The notes: a model not told the origin generated them from the sequence alone. Shown: positions 52,715 through 61,676, counted from the first letter of the stretch. The stretch is DNA of 64,000 bases from Dyella sp. EPa41 (GCF_016586165.1 NZ_BCPR01000010.1:1-64000), one strand, 5' to 3'. Translations and numbers: made by a program.

Positions 52715-53337
52715 GGCGCCTCCTGCGACGCTTCGCCACCGGCCGCGCGCGGCTGGCGCACGTAGCCCGACAAGGTGAACTGCACCTCCAGCGGCGCGCT
52801 GTTCTGCTGCATGGCCGCCACCGGATTGCGGTAGATGCTGAGGTCGTCGACGAACAGGTAGGGCGTGCCCTGCTCCAGGTCGTGCAGCGTCTCGGCCAGC
52901 GGCTGCACGTCGCAGCGCAGGCTGATGCTCACGGCCACCTTGCGGTACGGCTCGTCGGCGGCGGCCGGCGGATTGGGCACCGGCATCTTCTGCGTCACGT
53001 CACAGGCACCGCCCGGATGCGCAGCCACCGCATCGACCACGCGCTGCATCAGCCCGGCGGCGGCGGCGTTCGGATCGTCTTCGGGAAGGAAGGCATGGCT
53101 CGCCGCCTGCCCTGCGCCCATCGCGGCAAGGCGCTGCTGCAGTTGCGGCTTCTCGGCGATGGCGGCGGCGTAGCGCGAATGCGTGTCGCGCAGGTCGTCC
53201 ATCTCCGCGTGGATGGTGCGCAGCGGCGCCACGAACCACCAATGCAGCAGGGCGAAGTACGCGACCACCAGCACGGCCAGCAGGAGCAGCACGGCGGCGA
53301 TGCGGCTTTCGCGCGGCTTGAGCGCCGTCATCTTCAT
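52711..53337 (-). CDS. gspM: Type II secretion inner-membrane protein GspM (XpsM)
   Basis: 208 residues: one TM helix about 15-32 (AVLLLLAVLVVAYFALLHWW), coiled-coil region about 35-75 and a ferredoxin-like periplasmic domain (SISLRCDVQPLAETLHDLEQ, LFVDDLSIYRN). Partners GspL in the inner-membrane platform. Overlaps gspL by 4 nt and gspN by 4 nt. Confidence 0.88.
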   Translation of the reverse strand: MKMTALKPRESRIAAVLLLLAVLVVAYFALLHWWFVAPLRTIHAEMDDLRDTHSRYAAAIAEKPQLQQRLAAMGAGQAASHAFLPEDDPNAAAAGLMQRVVDAVAAHPGGACDVTQKMPVPNPPAAADEPYRKVAVSISLRCDVQPLAETLHDLEQGTPYLFVDDLSIYRNPVAAMQQNSAPLEVQFTLSGYVRQPRAAGGEASQEAP

Positions 53338-54491
53338 GGCATGCCTCCCGCCGGTGCCGCCTTGGGCTTGGCGTCAGCGGGCTTGCGCAGTTGCGCCACC
53401 ATGTAGAAGCGTTCCTTGCCGGTCGAAGGATCCACCTGGATGGTGCCCTGGAAATTCGCGTCGGTGATGACAGGCGAGCCCTTCAGCGCATCCACCAGGC
53501 GCGCCGCCTGCGGGCTCTGGCCCTGGAAACCCACCTGCCCGCTGTTGTCGATGCTCAGGCGCTCGAGCCACGCCGTGGCGGGCAGGCGCTGGCTGATGTC
53601 CTGCAGGACGGCCAGGGCGGAGACCGTGCGCGCCTTGCGCTGGGCCAGGAAGCCGGCCGCACCCGCATTGTCCTGCAGCTGCTGCCGCAACGAGGCGACT
53701 TGCTGCGCGTCGGTGCGCATGCCCTCCACCTCGCTGCGCATCTGCTCCAGCGCGGCTTCGCGGTTGTGCAGGAACTGCAGCAGCGACAGCACCAGCAGCA
53801 CGATCGCCGCGACGCCCAGTGCCATGTTGAGCCGCTGCCGCGGATGCTGGCGGCGCGGCACCTGGTCGGCGGGCAGCAGGTTGACGCCCAGGCGATCGTT
53901 GCCGTTGGCCACGTCCACCGCGTCGACCTGCAGGCCTGACGATGCCAGCCGCGCCAGCAGGGGGTCGAGCGTGGTGCGCGGCACCACCACCAGTTCCGCC
54001 GCGAAGCGGCCGGCCGGCGCATTCGCACGCAGCTCGCGCACGCCGTAGCGCACCTGGTCGACGCGGAACGGCGTCTGGCGATCCATCTCGAAGGCGCCGA
54101 TCTGCTGCAGGTTGTCGCGCGCCGCGAGCGGCAGGTTCAGGCGCGGCCGCAACGCATGGGCGGCATCCAGGCACAGCGCGATGCGCAGGTCTTCGCGATC
54201 GACGCCCCGCAGGGCATCGCCGAACGCCACTTGCTGGCTGCCTGCATCGAGCTGGCTGCTCCATCGGGCCAGCGGATAGATGTCGCCTATGCGCCGCAGC
54301 GTCCACTCATCGCCATCGCTCTGGAGCAGATGCCAGGCGAGGCCGCCGCCGAAGCGCGCGCGCCAGCGCGCCGGCAGCAAGGCGAACAGCTCGCCGCGCC
54401 ACCACGAAAGAAACCGCGGCAACGGCGAGGCCTGCCATGCGCGGCGCACCCGGTCCAGCTGCAATTGCAACGGCTGCGTAGCCGAGTTCAT
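53334..54491 (-). CDS. gspL: Type II secretion protein GspL (XpsL)
   Basis: 385 residues from ATG 54491, which overlaps the gspK stop as ATGA. A cytoplasmic actin-like region covers about 1-210. A TM helix follows near 221-237 (ALGVAAIVLLVLSLLQF), then a coiled coil and a PilN-like periplasmic domain (SALAVLQDISQRLPATAWLERLSI). It recruits the ATPase GspE to the platform and binds GspM. An in-frame start at 54512 is possible but less coupled. Confidence 0.88.
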   Translation of the reverse strand: MNSATQPLQLQLDRVRRAWQASPLPRFLSWWRGELFALLPARWRARFGGGLAWHLLQSDGDEWTLRRIGDIYPLARWSSQLDAGSQQVAFGDALRGVDREDLRIALCLDAAHALRPRLNLPLAARDNLQQIGAFEMDRQTPFRVDQVRYGVRELRANAPAGRFAAELVVVPRTTLDPLLARLASSGLQVDAVDVANGNDRLGVNLLPADQVPRRQHPRQRLNMALGVAAIVLLVLSLLQFLHNREAALEQMRSEVEGMRTDAQQVASLRQQLQDNAGAAGFLAQRKARTVSALAVLQDISQRLPATAWLERLSIDNSGQVGFQGQSPQAARLVDALKGSPVITDANFQGTIQVDPSTGKERFYMVAQLRKPADAKPKAAPAGGMP

Positions 54492-55351
54492 TCCCCGTCT
54501 CCCTCCTGCCAACGCAGCACCGCGTAAGGCAATGCGCCCGGGCGTGCGCCCTGCAATCGCACCGTCGCCCGCAGTATCGCGCGCGTGCCGTCGTTTAGCG
54601 TGGCCTCTGAGCGAATACTATGCGTCACTCCCTGCAAGGCAGCCAGCGCGGGTTGCGGCTCGCCCGCGGAACGGGCCGCCACCACCGCCTGCGCCTGCTG
54701 CGGCGTCATGCCGGGTACCGCGGCCAGCGCGAGCGCCTGCGCCGTGGTGGGGTCGGGGCTCTGCCGACCCGACCACAGCGTGACCTGGGGCGCCAGCGTG
54801 CGATACAGCGCCGGCTGCATGCCCACCACCATCTGCAGCTCCTCCACGGTGGCGAAGGGGCCGTGCCGCGGGCCGTAGTCGCGCCCGGCCTGCGCGTACG
54901 CCGCATTGGGCACATTGCTTGGCGGCGCGGCGCTGAAGGTGCGCCAGTCGACCACGTTGCGGGCCAGCGACTGGGCGTCGTTGTCCGCCAGGCCAGCCGC
55001 CTTGAACAGGTTCTGCAGCACGTCCGGCGAGGCCGCGTTGAGGTCCACCTTGCCGTTTTCGCTGACGATGCTCACCTTGACCTTGGCGCCGTCGAAATCG
55101 AACGGATAGCTGCGCCCGTCCGGCATCCAGCGTTGCTGCAGCTGCGGATCCTGCAAGGCGTAGATGGCGCGCATCAGGCCGGCCTCGGCCGCGTAGTGGG
55201 CCTGGGTCTGGGCGAACTGGTAGCGGGCCTGCAACCCCTCGGTGCGCGCCAGCATGGCGTAGCCGCCCACCAGGATCGCCAGCAGCGTGCAGGCCCAGAG
55301 CACCACCAGCAGGGCCACGCCATGTTGCGCACGGTGCGAGGGGCGGCTCAT
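54488..55351 (-). CDS. gspK: Type II secretion minor pseudopilin GspK (XpsK)
   Basis: 287 residues. Prepilin start HGVALLVVLWACTLLAILVGGYA with the hydrophobic helix, and GspK-type Gly-Val at the leader cut in place of Gly-Phe. The large alpha-domain insert contains VDLNAASPDVLQNLFKAAGL, as usual in GspK, the largest pseudopilin, which caps the pseudopilus tip with GspI and GspJ. Overlaps gspJ by 4 nt. Confidence 0.9.
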   Translation of the reverse strand: MSRPSHRAQHGVALLVVLWACTLLAILVGGYAMLARTEGLQARYQFAQTQAHYAAEAGLMRAIYALQDPQLQQRWMPDGRSYPFDFDGAKVKVSIVSENGKVDLNAASPDVLQNLFKAAGLADNDAQSLARNVVDWRTFSAAPPSNVPNAAYAQAGRDYGPRHGPFATVEELQMVVGMQPALYRTLAPQVTLWSGRQSPDPTTAQALALAAVPGMTPQQAQAVVAARSAGEPQPALAALQGVTHSIRSEATLNDGTRAILRATVRLQGARPGALPYAVLRWQEGDGE

Positions 55352-56052
55352 TGGACGGTCCTGCGCTGCAGGCCCTGCAGCAAATCGGTCTGGCCCTGCA
55401 GCGCCGACGCATCCACGCGCAGCGGCGCATCGAGCCGCGGCCAGGCCGTCGTCCCGTCGAGCTCCAGCGCGATGCGCACGACGCGCGGCATGCTGCGGCT
55501 GCCGTCCCAGCGATCGTGCCAGTCGCCCGGCGCCTGCTGCGTGTCCGGGGCGCGGTAGCTGAAGCTGCCGCTGCGGATGTTGTCCACCAGTACTTCGGGC
55601 TCGCCCAGCGGACGCGCCGCGCTGCCGTCGGGCGGCATCAAGGCGAAGCTCGCCTCCAGCCGCGAGCCGCCCTTGCCGTTGGGCACCAGCTTCAACTGCT
55701 GCAACTGCGGGCCGAGCCGGCCCAGGTAGCCCGGCAAGGGCGCCACGAAGCGCAGCTCGTGCGCATCGCCGGTGAAGAACAACGGGTCGCCCTTATCGGT
55801 GTGCGCGATCGCCACGGCCCGCGCCTGCGCCAGTTCGCGCCGCAGGAACTGCTGCGCCGATCGCACCTCGTCGAGCCGCTGGATCGACGTCTCGCCCGAA
55901 CGCACGGCATGCGTCGCCGTGCGCACGCCCGAATAGATGCCCAGCAGCAGCAGGGTGAACAAGGCCAGCGCGCCCAGCACTTCGAGCAGGGTAAAGCCCC
56001 GCTGCGCCGGCGCGGTGCCTGCATGCATGGAAGCTGCGCGAGGGCTCGTCAT
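55348..56052 (-). CDS. gspJ: Type II secretion minor pseudopilin GspJ (XpsJ)
   Basis: 234 residues from ATG 56052. Leader MTSPRAASMHAGTAPAQRG and cleavage before FTLLEVLGALALF, with Glu at position +5. The rest is a beta-rich domain of the tip complex. ATG overlaps the gspI stop (ATGA). Confidence 0.9.
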   Translation of the reverse strand: MTSPRAASMHAGTAPAQRGFTLLEVLGALALFTLLLLGIYSGVRTATHAVRSGETSIQRLDEVRSAQQFLRRELAQARAVAIAHTDKGDPLFFTGDAHELRFVAPLPGYLGRLGPQLQQLKLVPNGKGGSRLEASFALMPPDGSAARPLGEPEVLVDNIRSGSFSYRAPDTQQAPGDWHDRWDGSRSMPRVVRIALELDGTTAWPRLDAPLRVDASALQGQTDLLQGLQRRTVQ

Positions 56053-56480
56053 GGCGTTCCCGTGGCGGGGGGGCCAAGCAGCCGTAGCGTGCTGAAGTGC
56101 GCGGAGCGTTCCCGCGAGCGTGCACCCCAGTAGACATCGAGATCGAGCTTCACCATCCGCATCGGGTTGCCAGCCAGCTCCGGCGTTGCCATCGGGGCGG
56201 CGGCCTGCGCCCGCGGCGCCGTCCACGGCGTCACCACCAGGCGCCAGCGGTAGTGGTCGTCGAAACGGCCTTCGCTGGCGCCCGCGCGCAGCGGCGTGGT
56301 GATATCCACGGTGTCGAGCAGGCTGCGCGCCCATAGCGCCGCCTGGCTGTGATCGTCCGCGTTGCGGGTCAGCGCGATCGATCCGCCGGCCACCTTGAGC
56401 AACGCACTGAACGCGATCGCCAGCAGCAGCGTGGCCGCGATCACCTCCAGCAGGCTGAAGCCCCGCACGCGTTGCGTCAT
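56049..56480 (-). CDS. gspI: Type II secretion minor pseudopilin GspI (XpsI)
   Basis: 143 residues from ATG 56480. Very short leader MTQRVRG followed by FSLLEVIAATLLLAIAFSALL. C-terminal beta region typical of GspI. Overlaps both neighbours by 4 nt. Confidence 0.9.
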   Translation of the reverse strand: MTQRVRGFSLLEVIAATLLLAIAFSALLKVAGGSIALTRNADDHSQAALWARSLLDTVDITTPLRAGASEGRFDDHYRWRLVVTPWTAPRAQAAAPMATPELAGNPMRMVKLDLDVYWGARSRERSAHFSTLRLLGPPATGTP

Positions 56481-57019
56481 CGACGACTGCTCACGTCGGC
56501 CACGCTCACCGCGCCGGTGAGCCACGACACGTTCACCCGCCACTGGCGCTGGTTGCGCTGCAACGTGATGTGCCCGCCGGTGGAACTGCCGTCGGGAAAG
56601 AAGCGGATGCGCCCGGTGGTGGCGCCGGCCTGGTCTTCCTTCGCGCTGGTGATGCCGATGCGCATGCCCGAAGGCAACCGCACCGTCTTGCCGTCGTCGG
56701 CGCGATACGTGTTGGCGCGCGTGTCGACATCGAAGGTGTGTTCGTTGCCGTGCACGATGGCCTGCGTACGGGTGGCGCGCAGCGCGGCGGCGAGCTCGCC
56801 GCTGGCCGCGGCCACGCGCGCACTGGCCAGGCCCTGCGTGACCGACACCGCGACGGCCGCCGCGGCGATGCCGATCAAGAGGATCACGGCCAGCATTTCC
56901 AGCAGTGTAAAACCTGCGGTTTTACGGGAATGGTGAATAGGGAATGGTGAATAGGAAAAGCCGGAGCCTCTACGCTCCGCCGATTCCCCACCCCCTGTTC
57001 CCGATTCCCTGCCTTTCAT
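56477..57019 (-). CDS. gspH: Type II secretion minor pseudopilin GspH (XpsH), unusual long leader
   Basis: 180 residues if started at ATG 57019, which overlaps the gspG stop (ATGA). The prepilin peptidase site is RKTAG/FTLLEMLAVILLIGI at residues 36/37, so the leader is 36 residues instead of the usual 6-15. It is encoded by repeat DNA (56926-57009) rich in GGGAATGGTGAATA units. No other ATG, GTG or TTG lies between 57019 and the cleavage site in frame. A short stem-loop, GTAAAACC/GGTTTTAC, spans the cleavage-site codons. The mature part is a normal GspH beta-domain. Confidence 0.85.
   Translation of the reverse strand: MKGRESGTGGGESAERRGSGFSYSPFPIHHSRKTAGFTLLEMLAVILLIGIAAAAVAVSVTQGLASARVAAASGELAAALRATRTQAIVHGNEHTFDVDTRANTYRADDGKTVRLPSGMRIGITSAKEDQAGATTGRIRFFPDGSSTGGHITLQRNQRQWRVNVSWLTGAVSVADVSSRR
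56926..57009. repeat. GGGAAT-type hairpin repeat inside the gspH leader
   Basis: Two perfect tandem copies of GGGAATGGTGAATA (56926-56939 and 56940-56953). A small hairpin CGGAGC/GCTCCG follows, then GATTCCCC...GTTCCCGATTCCC, roughly complementary to the first units. The same family forms the long inverted repeat at 58724-58807. It lies within the coding frame of gspH. Confidence 0.75.
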
Positions 57020-57441
57020 TGCCAGTTGCCCACGTCGGCGCTGTAGCCGTCGCCGCCGGGCTTGCCGTCCTGGCCGTAGAAGATCAGGTCGAAGTTGCCG
57101 TGGTCGCCCGGGTACTTGTAGCCGAACTCATGGCCCCACGGATCGTGCAGCTCCGATTCCTTCGCGTACGGGCCCTGCCAGTTGCGCGCGTTGGCCGGCT
57201 TGGTCATCAGGTCCTGCAATTGCTGCGGCGGCGAGCCGTTGTCCAGCGCGTAGTTCTCGATCTTCTGGCTCAGCGTGGTGAGCTGGGCCTTGCCGGCGCC
57301 GTACTTGCCCTTGTCCACGTTCTTGCCGACCTGGGTCACCACCACCGCGCCGATGATGCCGATCAACACGATCACCGCCAGCATTTCCAGCAGGGTGAAG
57401 CCGCGGTTGGCGTGGTGAGGGCGGAGTGTCCGTTGTCGCAT
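57016..57441 (-). CDS. gspG: Type II secretion major pseudopilin GspG (XpsG)
   Basis: 141 residues from ATG 57441 (GAGG 6 nt upstream); ATG 57477, overlapping the gspF stop, is the alternative with 12 more leader residues. Leader MRQRTLRPHHANRG then FTLLEMLAVIVLIGIIGAVV. The C-terminal calcium-binding loop region WGHEFGYKYPGDHGNFDL...GDGYSADVGNW is that of major pseudopilins. It polymerises into the pseudopilus shaft. Confidence 0.95.
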   Translation of the reverse strand: MRQRTLRPHHANRGFTLLEMLAVIVLIGIIGAVVVTQVGKNVDKGKYGAGKAQLTTLSQKIENYALDNGSPPQQLQDLMTKPANARNWQGPYAKESELHDPWGHEFGYKYPGDHGNFDLIFYGQDGKPGGDGYSADVGNWQ

Positions 57442-57473
57442 GGCGTACCTCGTGGTCGTTCGATGGAAAAGAG

Positions 57474-58691
57474 TCATTGGATGTTGCTGGTGAGGCTGAG
57501 CAGCGGCAGCAGGATCGCGGCCATGATGATCGCCACCAGCACGGTCATCACGATGGTCAGCGCAGGCACCAGCGCGGCGAGCAGGCGATCGATCGCGCGC
57601 CGGCTCTCCAGTTCGAAGGTATCGGCGACCTTGAGCAGCATGGTGTCGAGCTGGCCGGCTTCCTCGCCCACCTGCACCATCTGCAAGGCGAGGCGCGGGA
57701 AGCGCTGCGACTGCGCCAACGCCAGGCTGAGGCCGGTGCCGCCCTTCACCTGCTCGGCCGCCTGTTCCAATGCCTCGTCGAGCGCGCGGTTGGCGGTGAC
57801 CTGGCGAGCGATGCCCAGCGCGGAGAGCAAGGGCACGCCGTTCTTGAGCAGGGTACCCAGCGTGCGTGCGATGCGCGCCGTCTGGATCTTCAACAGCAGT
57901 GGGCCGACCACGCGCATGGTGAGCAGGCGGGCATGCCAGGCCAGCAGCATCGCCGGATCGCGCAGGCGGGCGCGCACGATCAGCACGCCGAGCACCAGCA
58001 GGATCAGCAATGCCCACCACCAGTGCTGCAGCACGCTGCCGATGGCGAGCACGGCCTGCGTGATCCACGGGATCGGCACCTGCATGTCCTCGAAGATCGG
58101 CACGAACTGCGGCACCACATACGCCAGCAGCAACAGCAGCGAGCCGAGCACGCCGACCATCAGGAAGGCCGGATAGATCAGCGCGTTGATGATGCTGCCG
58201 CGCAGCTGCTGCGAGCGTTCCAGGTAATCGGCCAGGCGGCGCAGCGTGTCTTCCAGCGAGCCGCCCGCTTCGCCCGCACGCACGAGGCTGATGTAGAGCT
58301 TGGGGAATACGCCGTGCTCGTCGTCCATGGCCTGCGACAGTGGCGTGCCGCCGCGCACGCGGTCGCGCACGCGTTCGATCAGTTGCTTCGCGCGCTCGCC
58401 TTCGGGCAGGTCCATGAGGATGCCGAGCGCGCGATCGAGCGGCTGCCCGGCGCCCAGCAGCGTGGCCAGCTGGTGGGTGAACTGCGCGAGCTGGTCGCCG
58501 GTGAACGGGCCACGGCGGAACAGCGCCGCAAGACCGCTGCCGCCGGCTTCCGCATCGGCAGCGCGTGCATCGAGCGGCGTATGGCCCTGGTCCTGCAGGC
58601 GGCTGACCACTTCGTCGAGGCTGGCGGCTTCCATCTGGCCCTGCAGCACTTCGCCCGACGCGGTGACGGCGCGATAGCGGAACTGGGTCAT
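57474..58691 (-). CDS. gspF: Type II secretion inner-membrane platform protein GspF (XpsF)
   Basis: 405 residues from ATG 58691 (MTQFRYRAVTASGEVLQG; GGAG 8 nt upstream). Two cytoplasmic four-helix domains (about 70-175 and 275-375) and three TM helices (about 172-192, 225-240, 378-400). Polytopic core that couples the GspE ATPase to pilin assembly. Separated from gspE by 117 nt that fold into a long hairpin. Confidence 0.94.
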   Translation of the reverse strand: MTQFRYRAVTASGEVLQGQMEAASLDEVVSRLQDQGHTPLDARAADAEAGGSGLAALFRRGPFTGDQLAQFTHQLATLLGAGQPLDRALGILMDLPEGERAKQLIERVRDRVRGGTPLSQAMDDEHGVFPKLYISLVRAGEAGGSLEDTLRRLADYLERSQQLRGSIINALIYPAFLMVGVLGSLLLLLAYVVPQFVPIFEDMQVPIPWITQAVLAIGSVLQHWWWALLILLVLGVLIVRARLRDPAMLLAWHARLLTMRVVGPLLLKIQTARIARTLGTLLKNGVPLLSALGIARQVTANRALDEALEQAAEQVKGGTGLSLALAQSQRFPRLALQMVQVGEEAGQLDTMLLKVADTFELESRRAIDRLLAALVPALTIVMTVLVAIIMAAILLPLLSLTSNIQ

Positions 58692-58723
58692 GGCGGCGGC
58701 TCCGCTGCCGCCAGGGAATCGGA

Positions 58724-58807
58724 AATAGGGAATGGGGAATAGGCAAGGCACGCCCCGCAAACTTGCGGGAACCCGCTCTTCCTACTCCCTATTCCCCATT
58801 CCCTATT
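58724..58807. repeat. 20-bp perfect inverted repeat between gspE and gspF
   Basis: AATAGGGAATGGGGAATAGG (58724-58743) is the exact reverse complement of 58788-58807. The 44-nt loop holds a second perfect stem, CCCGCAA/TTGCGGG (58754-58769). The outer arm abuts the gspE stop codon (58809-58811). In the mRNA it would lie between the ATPase and the platform gene. Confidence 0.9.
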
Positions 58808-58808
58808 C

Positions 58809-60539
58809 TCAGCTTTCCTGCGTGACACGCAGCACCTCCTCGATGGTGGTGATGCCGGCCACGGCCTTGGCAATGCCATCCTCGTACATCGTGCGCATGC
58901 CTTCGGCGCGCGCGAGGCGCTCGATCTCGCCGGCATCGGCGCGCTGCATCACCATGCGGCGCAGCGGGTCGCTCATCACCAGGAATTCCATGATCGCCTG
59001 GCGCCCGCGGTAGCCGCTGGGGTTGGCGGCGCTGCTGCCCGGCTTCCACAAGCGGATCGGGCGCTCGTCGGTGTACTTGTGCAGCTCGAACTCCTCGATC
59101 ACCTCGGGCAGCGCCTCATACGGAATCGCCGTTTCCGGGTCGAGGCGACGCACCAGGCGCTGCGCCAGGATGCCGTTGACGGTGGAACCCAGCAGGTAAT
59201 CCTCCACGCCCATGTCGAGCAGGCGCGTGATGCCGCCGGCGGCGCTGTTGGTGTGCAGGGTGGACAACACCAGGTGGCCGGTGAGCGCGGACTGGATGGC
59301 GATGCGGCAGGTTTCCAGGTCGCGCATTTCGCCGATCATGATCACGTCCGGATCCTGGCGCACGATGGAACGCAGCGCGCCGGTGAAATCCAGCCCGATC
59401 TGCGGCTTCACCTGGATCTGGTTGATGCCCTCGATCTGGTATTCGACCGGATCCTCGACGGTGATGATCTTCACGTCCGGCGTGTTGATCTTCGACAGCG
59501 CGGTATACAGCGTGGTGGTCTTGCCCGAGCCGGTCGGGCCGGTGACCAACAGGATGCCGTTCGGGCGTTCCAGCACGTCGACGAAGCGTTGCTGGAAGCT
59601 GCCGGTGAAGCCCAGCGAAGCGAAGTCGAACACCACCGATTCGCGATCGAGGATACGCATCACCACCGACTCGCCGAAGCTGGTGGGCACGGTGGACACG
59701 CGAAGATCCAGCTCCTTGCCCTGCACGCGCAGCTGGATGCGACCGTCCTGCGGCAGGCGGCGCTCGGCGATGTTGAGCTTGGCCATGATCTTGACGCGCG
59801 AGATCACCGCGGCGGTGGAACTGGCCGGCGGCGCCTCCACTTCGTGCAGCACGCCGTCGACGCGGTAGCGCACCTTCAGGCGGTTCTCGAACGGCTCGAT
59901 ATGCACGTCGGAGGCGCGCTGCTCCACCGCGCGCTGCAGGATCAGGTTCACCAGGCGGATCACCGGCGCCTCGGACGCGAGGTCACGCAGGTGCTCCACG
60001 TCGTCTTCCACGGCGGCACTGCCGTCGAGGTTTTCCACGATGGTGCCCATGGCCGAGCGCCCGGAGCCGTAATAGCGCTCGATCAGGTCGTCGATTTCCG
60101 AGCGCAGGCCGATGCGCAGCGACACCGGCCGCCCGGCCGCCAGCTGGATGGCCTGCAAGGGATAGGGGTCGGCGGGATCGGAAACCGCCAGCGCCAGGTC
60201 GTCCTCGCCCACGCGCACCGGCACCACGTGCTGCTGCTTGAGGAAGCGCACGGAGATGTCGAGCTCGGTGGGTGGCAGTTCCGGCGCCTCGCGGGCGACC
60301 AGCAGCGGCGTCTGCAGCAGCTCGGACCAGGCCTCGGCCAGGTCGCGCTCGGACACCAGGCCCAGCCGGGCCATCAGCGCGGTGAGCGTGCCGTCGGGCG
60401 ACTCCTCGTGGAGCCGGCGCGCACGCGCGAGATCCGACTCCTTCAGCCGCCCACGGGAGACCAGCAGCGCACAGACCGCTGCTTCGCGGCCGTCCATTGC
60501 CGCCTCCTCGTTGGCCGCCGGCTTTGCGACTGCCGACAT
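58809..60539 (-). CDS. gspE: Type II secretion ATPase GspE (XpsE)
   Basis: Cytoplasmic hexameric ATPase that drives pseudopilus assembly. It has 576 residues. The N-terminal GspE domain covers about 1-160, and Walker A GPTGSGKTTTLYTAL has K at about 340. Further motifs are the Asp box and Walker B DPDVIMIGEMRD, and the His box GHLVLSTLHTNSA. The four-cysteine zinc motif present near GYRGR in many GspE proteins is absent; the region reads KPGSSAANPSGYRGR. First gene of the eleven-gene operon. Start ATG 60539 (GGGG 6 nt upstream); ATG 60497 is possible. Confidence 0.95.
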   Translation of the reverse strand: MSAVAKPAANEEAAMDGREAAVCALLVSRGRLKESDLARARRLHEESPDGTLTALMARLGLVSERDLAEAWSELLQTPLLVAREAPELPPTELDISVRFLKQQHVVPVRVGEDDLALAVSDPADPYPLQAIQLAAGRPVSLRIGLRSEIDDLIERYYGSGRSAMGTIVENLDGSAAVEDDVEHLRDLASEAPVIRLVNLILQRAVEQRASDVHIEPFENRLKVRYRVDGVLHEVEAPPASSTAAVISRVKIMAKLNIAERRLPQDGRIQLRVQGKELDLRVSTVPTSFGESVVMRILDRESVVFDFASLGFTGSFQQRFVDVLERPNGILLVTGPTGSGKTTTLYTALSKINTPDVKIITVEDPVEYQIEGINQIQVKPQIGLDFTGALRSIVRQDPDVIMIGEMRDLETCRIAIQSALTGHLVLSTLHTNSAAGGITRLLDMGVEDYLLGSTVNGILAQRLVRRLDPETAIPYEALPEVIEEFELHKYTDERPIRLWKPGSSAANPSGYRGRQAIMEFLVMSDPLRRMVMQRADAGEIERLARAEGMRTMYEDGIAKAVAGITTIEEVLRVTQES

Positions 60540-60869
60540 GCGTCACCCCGCTTCAATCCAGTGCACCGGCACAGGTGTCGCCGCCGAACGCCACCCATGA
60601 GAACACCATTGGTAGCACACCCGTTGTCTGCCGCGCGAGCACGGTTTCTCACCGAACACCCTGGATTTCGACCGCGTGCAGGGCGTCACGTTCAATCCGC
60701 CGGAGGCTAGACAAGCCGCATGACGGTAGCCTTGCGGACGGGCCGGCCATTCAGCGGCGGCTCGGGCCGGCGCCGGCCCGCGATATCTTGCGGAACGGCC
60801 GGCCACGGGGTTTGCCGCCAGGCCGCCGGCTGGGACAATGCATGCTTTGCCCTGCCCCTTTCCGCCCCC
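60540..60869. other. Divergent gspE/tatD upstream region
   Basis: 330 bp with the promoters of the T2SS operon (minus) and tatD (plus). A GC-rich self-complementary spot, GGCCGGCGCCGGCC, lies at 60766-60779. I see no consensus promoter on either strand; GACAATGCAT, 30 nt before tatD, is the only -10-like element. Confidence 0.45.
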
Positions 60870-61676
60870 ATGCAACTGATCGACATCGGCGCCAACCTTA
60901 CCCATGAGTCGTTCCACCACGACTTCGACGACGTGCTGGCGCGGGCACACGCCCATGGCGTAGCGCGCCTGATGGTCACCGGCGCCTCGCGCGACGGCAG
61001 CACGCATGCGCTGGCACTCGCGCAGAAGCACCCCGGCGTGCTCTATGCCACCGCCGGCGTGCACCCGCACCACGCGATCGACTACGACGAGGCCACCGAT
61101 GCGCTGCTGCGCGGATTGGCCACGCACGGGGAAGTGCGCGCCGTGGGCGAGACGGGCCTGGACTACAACCGCAACTATTCGCCACGCGACGTGCAGCTGG
61201 CGGTGTTCGAGCGGCAGCTGCAGATCGCGGTGGACGTGCAGAAGCCGGTGTTCCTGCACCAGCGCGACGCGCACCACGACTTCGTCGCGCTGCTGCGCCG
61301 CTATCGCGACAGGATTCCCGGCGCGGTAGTGCATTGCTTCACCGACACCGGCGAGGCCATGCGCGACTACCTCGCGCTGGACTGCCACATCGGCATCACC
61401 GGCTGGATCTGCGACGAGCGGCGCGGCACCCACCTGCGCGAGCTGGTGAAGGACATCCCGGCCAATCGCCTGATGATCGAAACGGATGCCCCCTACCTGC
61501 TGCCACGCACGGTGCGCCCGCAGCCTTCGCACCGGCGCAACGAGCCGATGTACCTCAAGCACATCTGCGAAGAGATCGCGCGCGACCGCGGCGAGCCGGT
61601 AGAGGTGACGGCGGCCAACAGCACGGCGACCGCCGCGGCGTTCTTCAACCTCGCCCAAGCCCCCGCCCTTCTGTAG
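60870..61676 (+). CDS. tatD: TatD-family metal-dependent hydrolase (3'-5' DNA/RNA exonuclease)
   Basis: 268 residues from ATG 60870 (MQLIDIGANLTHESF). TIM-barrel metal ligands: first-strand motif IGANL in place of the usual DxHxH, Glu in AVGETGLDYNRNYS, His in VFLHQRDAHHDF, His in VVHCFTDTG and Asp in MIETDAPYLLPR. This variant set matches true TatD, not YcfH/YjjV. E. coli TatD is a magnesium-dependent exonuclease linked to DNA repair and apoptosis-like degradation. No ribosome site precedes the ATG. The TAG stop codon is part of a REP element. Confidence 0.92.
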   Translation: MQLIDIGANLTHESFHHDFDDVLARAHAHGVARLMVTGASRDGSTHALALAQKHPGVLYATAGVHPHHAIDYDEATDALLRGLATHGEVRAVGETGLDYNRNYSPRDVQLAVFERQLQIAVDVQKPVFLHQRDAHHDFVALLRRYRDRIPGAVVHCFTDTGEAMRDYLALDCHIGITGWICDERRGTHLRELVKDIPANRLMIETDAPYLLPRTVRPQPSHRRNEPMYLKHICEEIARDRGEPVEVTAANSTATAAAFFNLAQAPALL

